In this document: positions 11,802-21,835 of the stretch, in pieces
Layout: every line of letters begins with the position of its first letter
Numbering within the stretch: position 1 is the stretch's first letter
Origin: Patiria pectinifera
Taxonomy: Eukaryota > Echinodermata > Asteroidea > Valvatida > Asterinidae
Assembly (NCBI GenBank): GCA_029964075.1
Contig: CM057136.1
Span: forward strand, 6,510,001 to 6,574,000
DNA: 64,000 nt
Direction of reading: 5' to 3'
Position numbers and translations under genes: made by a program
Notes under the pieces: generated by a model
Database searches by the model: none
Seen by the model: only the letters and a program-made list of their open reading frames with translations
Told to the model about the DNA's origin: nothing

Positions 11802-12331
11802 AAGTTCGTGAAATTTGACACGTCGGTTCTCATTGTAGGTCAAAAAAGCAACAAATTAATGTTATGCTTTAGCGATGGGATCCAATGCCCTCATTTATCA
11901 TTTTTGCACCGTAATTTAAATTTTCCAAACAAGGTCCTTTTTCTTGACGCACGTCGTCTGGGAAGTGGCTGCGACATCTAAAGTCAAGTTTCGTGAAATT
12001 TGACACAACGGTTCTCATTTTAGGTAAAAAAGAGAGCAAAATATCAATATTATGCTTGGCAATGGGATCCAATGCCCTCATTTATCATTTTTGCACATAC
12101 AATTTTAATTTTTTTCAAACAAGGTCCTTTTTCTTGACGTATGTTGTTTGGGAAGTTGTGGCGACTAGAGTCTAGTTTCGTGAAATTTGACACATCGGTT
12201 CTCATTTTAGGTACAAAAAAAAAAACCACCAAAAATTCAATGTTAGGCTTTGGCGATGGTATCCAATGCCGTCATTTATCATTTTTGCACATAACATTTT
12301 CATTTTCCAAACAAGGTCCTTTTTCTTGACG
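11802..12331. repeat. Tandem repeat, ~185-bp unit, nearly three copies
   Basis: Units start at about 11802, 11986 and 12173 with the phrase GTTTCGTGAAATTTGACAC (one base shorter in the first unit). Shared landmarks are GGTTCTCAT, GGGATCCAATGCCCTCATTT, TTTTTGCAC and AAACAAGGTCCTTTTTCTTG. The third unit stops abruptly where the reverse-transcriptase remnant begins, so the retrotransposon was inserted in, or defines the edge of, this array. Confidence 0.85.
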
Positions 12332-13830
12332 AGAAATCTTTGGATACCGGAACCCTCCCAACAGACTGGAGAGCAGCAAACATCACACCAATCTATAAAA
12401 TAGGCGACGACTCAAACCTGGAAAATTATCGTCCCATTTCGTTAACTTCAATTTGCTGTAAAACCCTTGAACACATCATTCATTCCCATGTAGTGTCACA
12501 TCTTGAAGATCATTACATTTTATCAAATGAACAGCATGGGTTTTGGAAGGAGAGATCGTGCGAAACTCAACTTGCAAATGTCGTAGATGACATCACCAGC
12601 TGCCTAGATTCTCATAGCCAGATGGATATCATCCTAATGGATTTCTCCAAAGCATTTGATCAAGTCCCCCATCAGCGCCTATTAAGAAAACTGCAGGAAG
12701 TGGGCATCCAGGGTTCCCTGCTGAAATGGATTGAATGTTTCCTCACCACCCGCACCCAGCGAGTCGTCATAGAAGGCAAGTCATCTGTAACACTCATGTT
12801 GCATCTGTAGTCCCTCAAGGTACGGTGATGGGTCCACTGTTGTTCATCTTGTGCGTGAGTGACCTGCCAAGAGCTCTGACTTCTCGGATTAGAATGTTGG
12901 CAGATGACTGCATTGTCTACCGAGAGATGATCTCCTTCCGAGAGTGCTGAACTTCAGAAGGATATAGACAGATTACATAACTGGGCATCAAAATGGCAGA
13001 TGGAGTTTAATGCTTCCAAATGCTACTGTATGCATCTAACACACAAGAAGTCACCCCTGAGGAACAACTACTCACTGAACAACCATATGTCCTGAAAAAT
13101 GTCTCTTCCCACACTTATTTAGGTGTACACATAAATAGTAAGTTGACTTGGGCACAACACATCAGTAAAGTAGCTACAAAGGGAAATCAGATGTTGGGTT
13201 TCATCCGTAGAAATCTGTACAGCTGTTCTCCACGGGTAAAAAAAGGAGCCTACAAAACCCTTGTTCTCCCATGCTTGGAATATTGTGCTAGTATCTGGGA
13301 CCCATCTCATATAAAAAAAACCACTCATCTCAACTCGAGGCAGTCCAACGCAGAGCCGCTAGATTTGTGACAAACCAATACACCAAGACCGATAGCGTTA
13401 AAACTTTTCTCCATGATTTCAAGGCTAAGTTGGAGACCTCTAGAGGAAGGCAGAATGGTTGCACGCCTGTCTTTGCTATACAAATCCATGCATCACAGAG
13501 CAGCAATAAATTCTGACCATCTTCATCATACCTCAAGCACGACGGGTGTACAAACTCGCACAACAGGATCAATATCCTTTATACGACAACCCGCAAACAA
13601 GGACAGCCGCACCCCTTCCAACCAAGAACTACCGCAGAATGGAACCTACTCCCAGCATCTGTGAGAGAGGCTCCTTCACTTGATGCATTTAAGGACAATC
13701 TACTGAAACTAAACTTGTCGAGTATAAAAAGCAGAGCTTATTATTAGTGCCCCCAGCCACACACACCTGCAACCTATACATCCCATAACGGGAGATTCTT
13801 GCAGTATTGATCCAGATCCAGATCTAAGTT
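12332..13830 (+). pseudogene. 5'-truncated non-LTR retrotransposon (CR1/jockey-group reverse transcriptase), frameshifted
   Basis: The translation contains the standard blocks of a non-LTR reverse transcriptase in order: LPTDWRAANITPIYK, ENYRPISLTSICCKTLEHII, QHGFWKERSCETQL, DIILMDFSKAFDQVPH, then after a frameshift near 12795 VPQGTVMGPLLF and the catalytic LADDC box. Further frameshifts separate the thumb/tail blocks (SHTYLGVHINSKLTWAQHI, NLYSCSPRVKKGAYKTLVLP, LEYCASIWDP) and the last block (NGTYSQHL read out of frame, true frame AEWNLLPASVREAPSLDAF). At least four frame changes make it dead. The endonuclease domain and 5' end are absent, as expected from target-primed truncation. The short GATCCA repeat near 13810-13822 may be the 3' tail. 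Closest in style to CR1/L2/jockey-group elements common in marine invertebrates. Confidence 0.88.
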
Positions 13831-14180
13831 TCATTACACGCATAAGCTAATCGAACACACGTGATGGCATAAGTAGCTTCACAGACGTTTTTACGTGTGT
13901 TCAATGTATTCCACTTGTTTGAAAGACCTCCCTAAATCCATTATTTTCAATTGAATCAAACGAAGGTTATCTGCGTGTATACAGTAAACATTCTTCGATC
14001 TTGCTTCTACACCCACAAGGCCGCTTCAACGGGAAACCATAGTGCACTCTATTGTACAACGTAACTGCCCATGACGGATTATCTGAACAATATATAGCTA
14101 GCATGGCTTTTGCCATTGAATTATTGGAGGGGGCTTGCATAGAAGTGATAGGTACCCGGATTGGCCTGCAGGCTGTGATG
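13831..14180. other. Intergenic stretch, no supported gene
   Basis: No coding frame, RNA motif or repeat end was recognised between the retrotransposon tail and the next inverted-repeat element. Confidence 0.35.
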
Positions 14181-14781
14181 CCGGTGTCACGGTCTCACTT
14201 CTCCGGCGTGCTAGCTTCTCCGGGTTGATTCGGCGGATAATTGAGCGCGTTACAGTGCACGTTACATGAGCACGATTCATGCTCATGTGTCCGCTGTGCT
14301 TACTTTTCCTCGGGCTGTTTTCTGAAGTCTACCAAGCCCATTACATGTAATAACACAGTGAGGGATACCCAAGAATGTGTTATGTAACACTTCCTGTGGG
14401 TCAAGTCATTCCATGGTCTTGCAAGCATTCTGATGTGTGTTCCCAGCGTCATGCATGTGTGTGTTCATGGAGGAATAATTAAGAACGAACTCCTTGGTCC
14501 GTGTTTCTTGCTCGTTCGTGGTCCATTTTGTCCTTATTTTTGCAACCACGGCTTAAAATAAATGTGCATTTCAACTCTTAATTTTGGGAGTTAATAGTGG
14601 GCGCCACGAAAATTCTATGCATACAAATATGTTACGTACACAATTACAGACCCGAAGAACTCAGCACACAAATAAAGTTTACGAAAATGTACACCACAGC
14701 GCAATTTTGTGCATGCGCGTTGAAGCGAAATTTCCCTTCCGGAGAAGCTAGCACGCCGGAGAAGTGAGACCGTGACACCGG
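14181..14781. mobile_element. MITE with perfect 43-bp inverted ends
   Basis: Bases 14181-14223 and 14739-14781 are exact inverse copies over all 43 positions. They begin CCGGTGTCACGGTCTCACTT. The 515-bp interior is non-coding. A third, isolated copy of the outermost ten bases (GTGACACCGG) lies at 14942-14951, so a neighbouring end or older copy may be present. No convincing target duplication was found. Confidence 0.75.
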
Positions 14782-15196
14782 TGTAGCGTGAATATCCGAC
14801 TCCATGAAATGTGGACTCATTGGTAGTACTGCGCACGCGTGAGTACGATACTATGCTATTTTTAGGATCGTTTCGGGAGAGTGACCTGTCACGTGCAAGG
14901 GATATAATAGGGGTCCGATTTTCATAGGAGTCGGATTTTCATGTGACACCGGCAGTGCATTTACCGTTGCATTTGTGTTCTCAAACCAGGATTTTTCATC
15001 CGCATAATAGTATGGCTAGCTCAACAAAACTAAAAAAATGGAGAAAAAAAAATAACATCCCTGCCAACCAGACGTAACTCGGATGCTGATTCAAATGGAG
15101 GTTCAGATATCAAATCCAACTTCGTGTTCAAGGGTGGACCCTGCTATATATCTGTTTGTTTATTTTATTCAATTGTTTGAGAAAGGATACAAATCA
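14782..15196. other. Stretch with extra GTGACACCGG end and duplicated GGTCCGATTTTCAT
   Basis: No gene. GTCCGATTTTCAT / GTCGGATTTTCAT is duplicated at about 14910-14945, just before the solitary GTGACACCGG. Parts (GACTC..TGGTAGT..GCGCA, AGTCCACATTTT) resemble the element at 44958-45438, so this flank may be part of a larger related element. Confidence 0.35.
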
Positions 15197-15370
15197 GTAC
15201 AGTCCATCATTTGTAATTAGTGCATTATGTTCGTTTGAAGCAACAAAAGTGACCGAAATCTAAAGCAACCAGGCGCGCGCGTGTGCGTCGGGTCGATGCT
15301 TGTCGTATGCTTTTCAACAATAATTGTGTCAGTTACTTTTCTGTACAGTTGCAAATGATGGACTGTAGCT
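15197..15370. mobile_element. Internally deleted relative of the 5115-5651 MITE
   Basis: The left end TACAGTCCATCATTTGTAAT and right end CAAATGATGGACTGTAGCT correspond to the 5115-5651 element, as do the interior words CGCGCGCGTGTGCGTCG and TTTTCAACAATAATT. About 360 bp of the interior is missing, giving 174 bp. Confidence 0.75.
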
Positions 15371-15421
15371 TTAACAAAAGAAATGCCCATCAGTTTGACT
15401 AGCTTGAGAGTACCTTTTGAT

Positions 15422-15805
15422 CAGGCGCAGTTCTGGGGGGGGGGGGGGGCTGGGGGGGCTTCACCCCCCATTTTTTTTTGTCTAGCCCCCCAAAATAAAT
15501 TCCGTAAAAAGAAATTGCATTAGTAAAAAGAAGGATTGTGATGTACATGCGAACGGTCTCCCCCTAAAGAAATAGTCGTGACAAGGGTGCATTTGTAGTT
15601 AACATAGTATGAATGATTTTAGGATTTTATTGGCGCTCCCCATTAAAAATATGGCACACACACCCACCCACCTATTGATTTTCGGAGGCCTAAGGGTCTG
15701 GAGAAAATAACCGGTTTACATTTCAGCACACCTCCCTGAAAAAAATTCTGGATTCACCCTGCTAGCCCCCCCCCCCCCCCAATATTGGTTCTACAACCGC
15801 GCCTG
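15422..15805. mobile_element. hAT MITE with G/C homopolymer interior and 8-bp target duplication
   Basis: The ends are CAGGCGCAGTTCTGG and, inversely, CAGGCGCGGTTGTAG. CTTTTGAT flanks both sides (15414-15421 and 15806-15813), an exact 8-bp duplication typical of hAT. Just inside each end are runs of G (left) and C (right) of 15 or so bases, so the element can fold on itself. No transposase. Confidence 0.9.
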
Positions 15806-15813
15806 CTTTTGAT

Positions 15814-16240
15814 GATTTCAGGATATCTCCACATCATTCTGAGATACAGTCAAAATCAATTTGAGATGTCTCTTCATGTATTGTTGAGAGATATTTCTAA
15901 ATGATGTGAACAAACGCTACTAATGCCAACCATACAAATCAGCAATACAAAAGACAGAGTCATGGGTGTCCAATCCCATTCAGTCACAGTAAACTCAGCT
16001 TTTCGTAAATCTCTCTCTCGCCTTCGGTGAAATCATCGTGCAAGGTCCTAGGTTAAAAACCATCATCAACATGCAGCGGGGCGTTCACACTAGCAGCACG
16101 GTCCCCCACGTGACCATTAGTCTAGATAATAAGGGGGAAAATGACAACGATGACCGAATTGTAAGCACCTGCTAACGCGCACGGCTACCTGTGCTTGTTG
16201 ATATGAAGGTCAACATTTCCATTCACATCAGCATCAACAA
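15814..16240. other. Intergenic stretch upstream of a possible promoter
   Basis: No gene is supported. The sequence leads into the duplicated CCAAT/TATA unit at 16241. Confidence 0.35.
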
Positions 16241-16441
16241 CAAAAAGCCGGATTGGTTACGAGACTGTGTACTATAAATGCAGGACAAAAAGCCGGATTG
16301 GTTACGAGACTGTGTACTATAAATGCAGGACTCATGCCATTTCGTTGGCAGTTGAGGCACAACAAACTGGATGAAGCAGTTATCAACCGAACGGACTTGA
16401 CTGCGTGGAGTAATCAGTGCATTTATCGAATCTACATAACG
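16241..16441 (+). promoter_or_regulatory. Duplicated CCAAT/TATA core promoter with candidate first exon
   Basis: A 45-bp unit is repeated exactly twice (16241-16285 and 16286-16330). Each copy has GATTGG (inverse CCAAT box) and TATAAA about 25-30 bases apart. From the second TATAAA at 16318-16323, transcription would be expected near 16348. The following sequence ends in a strong splice donor, ACG|GTAAGT, at 16441/16442. An ATG at 16334 opens 36 codons to the donor, but lies upstream of the start site predicted from the second TATA box, so the exon is more likely untranslated unless the first TATA box is used. The downstream gene is not identified. Promoter function is inferred from motifs only. 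Confidence 0.4.
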
Positions 16442-17302
16442 GTAAGTGGAATTTTGGGCTTTAGTGTGATGTCAATAGAGCAAGTTCGTATTCTCCACCG
16501 TATGTGATGATTATTTTTCTTCAGAAATTGAGCAGAAGCGAAAAGGTGAAACAATCGCCCAAAACTACGTACTTAAATTACGTTAAAACTGTCAGTGTCC
16601 CTAAAACAAGTTAGAAAATATGATTCTGTTCAATATTATAATGCACCGTACGATAAATTCATTGGTCATTAATATGGCGTTCATTACTTGAACTGACACC
16701 ACTTTCCATTGATTGAAGTCTTCAATATCCTAAACTACAGATATTGTTTCGCTTCTCCCATGTACCCCTGTCTATCGCGAGCAAATACTCTAGCTTCACT
16801 GTCCATGTATTTTTGTGTTAAGGACCAAAAAACCAGGGTGAGTCAAAAAAAAAAAGCGGAACCCAAACCCCCAATATAATAATAATAATAATAATAATAA
16901 TACTGATTGCTGTAATAGGGCGACAGTATAAAAAATGCTATAATGGGGCGACAGTGAAATATCTTCAAAAACAACATGCTTTTTAAACATCATTTTGTGA
17001 AATACAATATTCTTCCGCAATTCGAAAACTATTTAGTAATTAATTTCAGTGTATAAAGCATTGAATGGAAACATAATTTTGTTTGCTGTCGCCCAATTAT
17101 TTTTTTATCATAACTGCTTTATTAAGCCGACACATTATGTGTCGTCCTATTATAGCATTGTTAATATTATTGTAAAAATTACCCAATAGGGTGACAGTTG
17201 CAGATATCGTCCAACAATAGGTGGCGCTCTTTGGATATGGTTCGCTCGTACCTTCGCCCCCCCCCCCCCCCCACTTTTGCAGGTGATAGAGGCTATAAGG
17301 TT
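16442..17302. other. Intergenic/intronic stretch with (ATA)n and GGCGACAG motifs
   Basis: Holds an (ATA)n microsatellite at 16873-16902 and a C-run at 17257-17272. The motif TAGGGCGACAGT/GGGCGACAG occurs near 16918, 16955, and inversely near 17088, with GGGTGACAG near 17190, suggesting a small decayed inverted repeat. No gene is supported. Confidence 0.35.
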
Positions 17303-17690
17303 GCAGGCCAGTAAATTGGTCCAAAATCGCCTACGCCAGCCAATTCACGATTTGCAGGTCCTCTTTTTCGTTATTTGAGCATATTGTGGCCCATGAACTT
17401 GAGGGCTTGTAAAACATATGGGTGGAAGCAATATGGAGTGTAGGCGTCGTTTTTCAAAATGGCGATTGTCTTCAGGACCATTTTAAGGGGTGATCATCTT
17501 TGGATGGAAATTTCTCCTAAAACTCATCAGTTTAGACCCCGAAAATGAAAAAAAAATGGAAGAGAATGAAATTAGCTTTAATTTAATGTGTGTCTCGAAT
17601 ACCTTGGACAGTTGTGAGTATATTTCCTGAATTTTTGAATTGGGGGCATTTATCATTAAAGCCTATGGTAGTTTACTAAATGCATGGTCT
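17303..17690. mobile_element. MITE with GCAGRCCA ends, uninterrupted copy
   Basis: Left end GCAGGCCAGTAAATTGGTCC; right end TAAATGCATGGTCTGC. The same sequence in inverse orientation forms the outer parts of 32225-35125 (shared blocks include GGACATGCAATCGTGATTTG-like, TTGAGCAT..TGTGG.CCATGAACTTGAGGG, and GGTGATCATCTT). Here the sequence CGCCAGCCAATTCACG is uninterrupted, which supplies the empty site for the large insertion at 32649-35094. Confidence 0.7.
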
Positions 17691-17715
17691 GCAACCATCA
17701 TGACCATAAGCATTA

Positions 17716-18090
17716 GGCCAAACAAAAAGTCTCCGGTTCCTGGTATGCGCGCACGTCGCCGTAGCCATGCGCGTCGGCAAAATACAAAACGCTTTTTTTC
17801 AATTAAAGATGATGTCTCAAAACCGCCAAACTCACTTGTTTGACTGGAATCCTGCTGCTGCACAATTTTAACGTGTTTTTAGATGGGGTTATGATCGAGA
17901 ATAAGCTTTATGTGGCCTCTCTGGACTCCATTATACTTGAACTAAGTTTTGTCGGGCACCATTTTCAGTCATCAGCCGACATTTGAAGCGAAAAAAAAAC
18001 AGGAAAAAAAAAAAAGCGCCGTCGGCGCACCACTTTTTGGGCAAGCTCCATCATAATACCATAAACCTTAACCGGAGACTTTTTTTGGCC
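17716..18090. mobile_element. PIF/Harbinger-like MITE, TTA target duplication
   Basis: Ends GGCCAAACAAAAAGTCTCCG and inverse CGGAGACTTTTTTTGGCC, each flanked by TTA (17713-17715, 18091-18093). GGCC ends with a TWA duplication fit PIF/Harbinger. Relatives with the same ends or interior occur at 40222-40582, 55746-56123, 60654-60950 plus 62621-62658, as a fragment at 51860-51933, and as an interior fragment near 21448-21545. Confidence 0.85.
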
Positions 18091-18129
18091 TTATAGCCAG
18101 CACTTGGTGCACGACGTCACAACGCAAAA

Positions 18130-19105
18130 TATTCTGACTATTCCTGATGAATCTTAAGTCCGGTAGCCTCCGGTAATACTTTGTATTACAATTTACGTCA
18201 CGTGACTAAAATGGGAGGAATTCCTCCTGTTTCCGAAAATTTCCGAAGTTTGCCGAAGTCGTTTCGTCGACAATCGGATAGCGCCCGAGTATTTCCGAGT
18301 ATATAATGTAGGTTTAATTAACTGCTAAGTGCTTATTAATTTTATTTTAAATGAATTGATAATCAATATTCACTGCTTTCATTTAAAAAAAACTTGAAAT
18401 TCAACGACGATTTTGTGCATCAAAACACTCGGATCAAGGGCGGATCCAGAACACAATTTTTTGGGGGGCCAAAAAAATTGTTGGTCCCCCAAAAAAGTGG
18501 GTCAAAAAAATTACGGCGTGGGGTTTGGGGCCCGCTTAAGGGCCCCGAATTTTTTTTGGATTCTAGATGCTCTGTGGTGCGATCTGAGGCAATTTCTGAA
18601 CATTTTAACCAATGTTTTTTTTTGAGGAAAAGATGGTGGTGTACTCATTGCCTGCCTTTATTGCGATGTCACATAAAAAAAAAAAAATAATTGGTTTCGT
18701 TTTTTTTTTGGGGGGGGGGGGAGATGGCCCCCTTTGGCCCCCCCCCCCCGGATCCGCCCTTGACTCGGATCTTATGGGCGAACATTTAGCTGCGTCATTT
18801 ACAATTTTGAATTTGACGACCGTTACCGAGATTTTCCAAAACTCGGGGCATTCGGCTCCGCCTGCTAACAGTGCTATTTGGGTGCCTAATTTTGACGATT
18901 CCAGATCAATATTAGTCAATGTTATCTTATAGAAACATCAACCTGTTTTATAATAACTGTATGATATTACAAAGCAAGTGATTCATTTAAAAATTTAATC
19001 AGAACATTAAAAGCTACAAACGATAAAGCGAATCGGAAACGAAGCCGAGCTTTGGAAAAGGGCCATCAATGGTCAGAGTCTTTTGGTCTGGGAACAAGAC
19101 TAGCC
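18130..19105 (+). mobile_element. Long repeat element with TTCCTGATGAATCTTA ends, interrupted by a hAT
   Basis: This copy (ends ACTATTCCTGATGAATCTTA and TTTTGGTCTGGGAACAAGAC) matches, in inverse orientation, the element at 35160-35900, including GGAGGAATTCCTCC, TCGGATAGCGCCCGAGTA, and a run ending CGGAAACGAAGCCG. It is split by the hAT at 18435-18762. A third, partial copy is at 30438-31210. It has no coding frame; superfamily unknown. Confidence 0.75.
18435..18762. mobile_element. hAT element, 328 bp, 8-bp target duplication, nested
   Basis: The ends CAAGGGCGGATCC are perfectly inverted. ACTCGGAT flanks both sides (18427-18434, 18763-18770). The related host copy at 35556-35563 has a single ATCCGAGT, i.e. 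the empty site on the other strand. Interior contains GGGGCCCGCTTAAGGGCCCC-like palindromic sequence, also seen inside 56865-58405. It is the longer relative of 10522-10684. Confidence 0.92.
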
Positions 19106-19410
19106 AGATTTAACTTATAATAAGAACGCACTCACAACAAACAGACGTGTGTGTTGCGACGGTCAACTGTCTGAGTGTCATGACTGTACAACTAGTAACT
19201 GCAACTTTAATACAAGTTGCATGTTTTGTAAACGAGAATGGACACAAAAATGCATAAGAAATCAGTCTTTGGAGGACGTATGGCAGAATCGATGAATTGA
19301 TGTATGGCAGAATCGAAATAATACAAAGTAAGTACATCGCTAGAGTCATGCTGTAGCTCCATCAGTCAAGAGTTCATTTTTTTCACCCATGTCGTGCTTG
19401 TCAAATCAAT

Positions 19411-19869
19411 GTGGCCTATTTACTGGACTGCCTCCGTAAACATAGGCATGATAGGCCACACATCCACATGTACAAAAACGTGTTGCACTTTGCCAAATTT
19501 TGATTTTCGCATTTAGGCTTAGTTTGTAGGTTTGTTTTGCTTAAGAAGCATACTCACCCTCTTTACAGGCTAATCAGAAAGTCATGAAAGTGCTGCCTTT
19601 TTCAGATGTATATTTTTCGTGAAATTTCCAGATTTATTTTTACATGTTTGCGTATCAAAATGTCAACATGAAATTTCACAAAAATTAGACATCTGAAAAA
19701 GGCAGCACTTTCTGACTAGCCTATAAAGAGGGTGAGTATGCTTCTAAAGCAAAAAAATCCTACAAACTAAGCCTAAATGTGAAAATCAAAATTTGGCAAA
19801 GTGCGACATGTTTTTGTACATGTGGATGTGTGGCCTATGTTAACGGAGGCAGTCCAGTAAATAAGCCTC
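19411..19869. repeat. Foldback element: ~190-220 bp inverted arms around a short loop
   Basis: The left arm (19411-19622) and right arm (19684-19869) are inverse copies with scattered mismatches. Landmarks are TTTACTGGACTGCCTCCGT, ACATCCACATGTACAAAAAC, TTAGGCTTAGTTTGTAGG, GCATACTCACCCTCTTTA, and GTGCTGCCTTTTTCAGATG, each found inverted on the other side. About 60 bp separates the arms. A transcript would fold into a very long hairpin. No protein is encoded. Confidence 0.85.
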
Positions 19870-20407
19870 ATTTATGGAGCTATCTTTACCGTAGCTTCTC
19901 TCCGTCGGCCTTCTAAGAGGCTTACAATACCGGGGGCTTCACTCTATAGCTTTTGGAAATGCCCTTTGATAGACGAAATACCTGTGTCTGGAATTCCACT
20001 TTTTGAAACACAAATCCACCCAAAAAGTTCAATATGTTGATCCATAACTCTGAAATGTTGTCCCATGATTGACATTTGGATCATGGGACAATTTTTTGGG
20101 TGAAAAATCTGACGAATGCAAAGTTATGTTCATGGGCATGATGGGTGTTTACGTCCATTTTGCGTGCGCTGATTTTCGCGTGACCTCAGCAGGTCAACTG
20201 TGCATTGGGCTCGACCATTTGGGATGGAGGGGGTATGCTTTGCAGCGCGCAACAGTACCTGTATGCCTAACATGTACACAAATACCTCAAATCCAAATTT
20301 TTGTGAGCAACAACAACCTTTTGCCACATGTTGATGTTTATTTACATTTCTGTGTTGTTTTTTCATTAGGCCTACATTTTTTTTAACAAGTTGACATACA
20401 GTGAACA
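19870..20407. other. Intergenic stretch, no supported gene
   Basis: No recognised gene, RNA or repeat end. Open frames at 20069-20386 and its complement match nothing I know and are not supported. Confidence 0.35.
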
Positions 20408-20640
20408 ATAGGCAATACATTTAAAACAATTAGTCCGCAACCAATCTAAGTAATATCCGCAGTACAAGTACATGTAAACATTTGGTCTGCAACACTGTTT
20501 TTAGAAAAAAGGAGGCCTCAACTTTTTCTAAGAAAGCAGTTTCTCCTCAACATCATTATTAAACCATTTCATTCAGTCTGCAACACATTGGAAACAATTC
20601 AGGTGCTTCCATGAATCTCCTAGAATTTAAAGGGAATATA

Positions 20641-21144
20641 CATCATTTGCTTTTGCTGTAATTGTCAGAAATGGATGGAATTGGGGGGTTGGGAATATAA
20701 ATCAAATACAGTTACACTGACTTTTTTGAGGTTTTGGGATCGAAAATGCTATAAAAACCAAGAAAAACAATCATTTTTCTGTAGTCTGGTTCCCTGACTC
20801 CATTTAAAAAGAAACAGAGCAGTTTACATATATTGGGAAATTGTAAGGTCAGGGAACCAGTCTAGCTGGCTTGTACCCGTTCATAGGTGTGTAATCGATT
20901 GCAAACAAGTGCGACGGTCAACTGGGGACAGTATTTGAAAAAAAGCCAGTTTTTTCCAACGCTGATCGGCTGATCAGCGTTGGAAATTGATACAAAAATA
21001 CCACTTTTCTTGAAAATGACAGTATACCAGGTGCCATGAATTTACAGGATGCTTTACACTGTCATTCACTAACAGTCCAGCAAGGTATTTCAAAATGATT
21101 TGGTAGTTTTATTTTTTGATGTTTGCAAATGATGTATCTTCCCT
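20641..21144. mobile_element. TTAA-targeting DNA transposon (family 1), 504 bp
   Basis: Ends AGGGAATATACATCATTTGC and inverse GCAAATGATGTATCTTCCCT, flanked by TTAA (20637-20640, 21145-21148). Inside is a second inverted pair, TAGTCTGGTTCCCTGAC / GTCAGGGAACCAGTCTA, and the hairpin at 20956-20983. TTAA duplication points to a piggyBac- or Kolobok-type transposase acting in trans. Other copies: 41280-41782, 61814-62339 and a 5'-degraded one at about 47910-48363. Confidence 0.85.
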
Positions 21145-21148
21145 TTAA

Positions 21149-21835
21149 GTCACGCCTACCAAATGAGTGACAGTAACGAGTGGTTTAACGTTCGAATGAT
21201 TCTTCTTCACATAGGCCTACTACGCCTATTTGAAAGCTAATAACACTGAATGCTGCAGATACATGTATTTTTTCTAGATTTTGTACGCCCCTTTAAAATA
21301 AAGCTTCTGCCCCACAGTGGGCAAATTCCACAATGAATATATCCCGTAAAAAATTTTTTATCTCGTTTTAAGTTCAACCAGACCTGCCAATATTTGTCAC
21401 AATTGGATCAGACCACTCGTATACGCCACCCCTTTACACATTTTTGCCCCGACTAAACTTAGTGCAAATATATGGGAGTCCAGAGAGGCCACATAAAGCT
21501 TATTCTTGATCATAACCCCATCTAAAAACACGTTAAAATTGTGCATCATTCATTCCTTTCACCCCCTTTTTTAAAATCAAGTTCTGCCCCCAAATCAGCA
21601 TGATTCAGGGTGGGTCCACCTCTTAAAATGATTCTCAGACCGTTTTTGTTCCGCACGTAGAATTTCATACTCTTATCACAAATTTGGGCTCAGTTTGGGG
21701 GAAAAAAAGAGGCCTTTAAGCAGTGATTATTGACCAGGATATATGTGTACATACATGGATGGAGATGAAATACATAAATACAATCTTCAAATCATTCTTA
21801 AGTTACTTTGTATGACCTTTTTCCATTCTCTAGTA
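21149..21835. other. Mixed repeat fragments interrupting the satellite
   Basis: Holds an inverted fragment of the PIF/Harbinger-like family (about 21448-21545), a piece related to 61200-61260 (CCTCTTAAAATGATTCTCAG), and a piece at 21740-21835 related to the right arm of 60951-62620. In that last piece TTCTTAAGTTACTTTG is the empty site of the TTAA element at 61814-62339. Confidence 0.6.
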
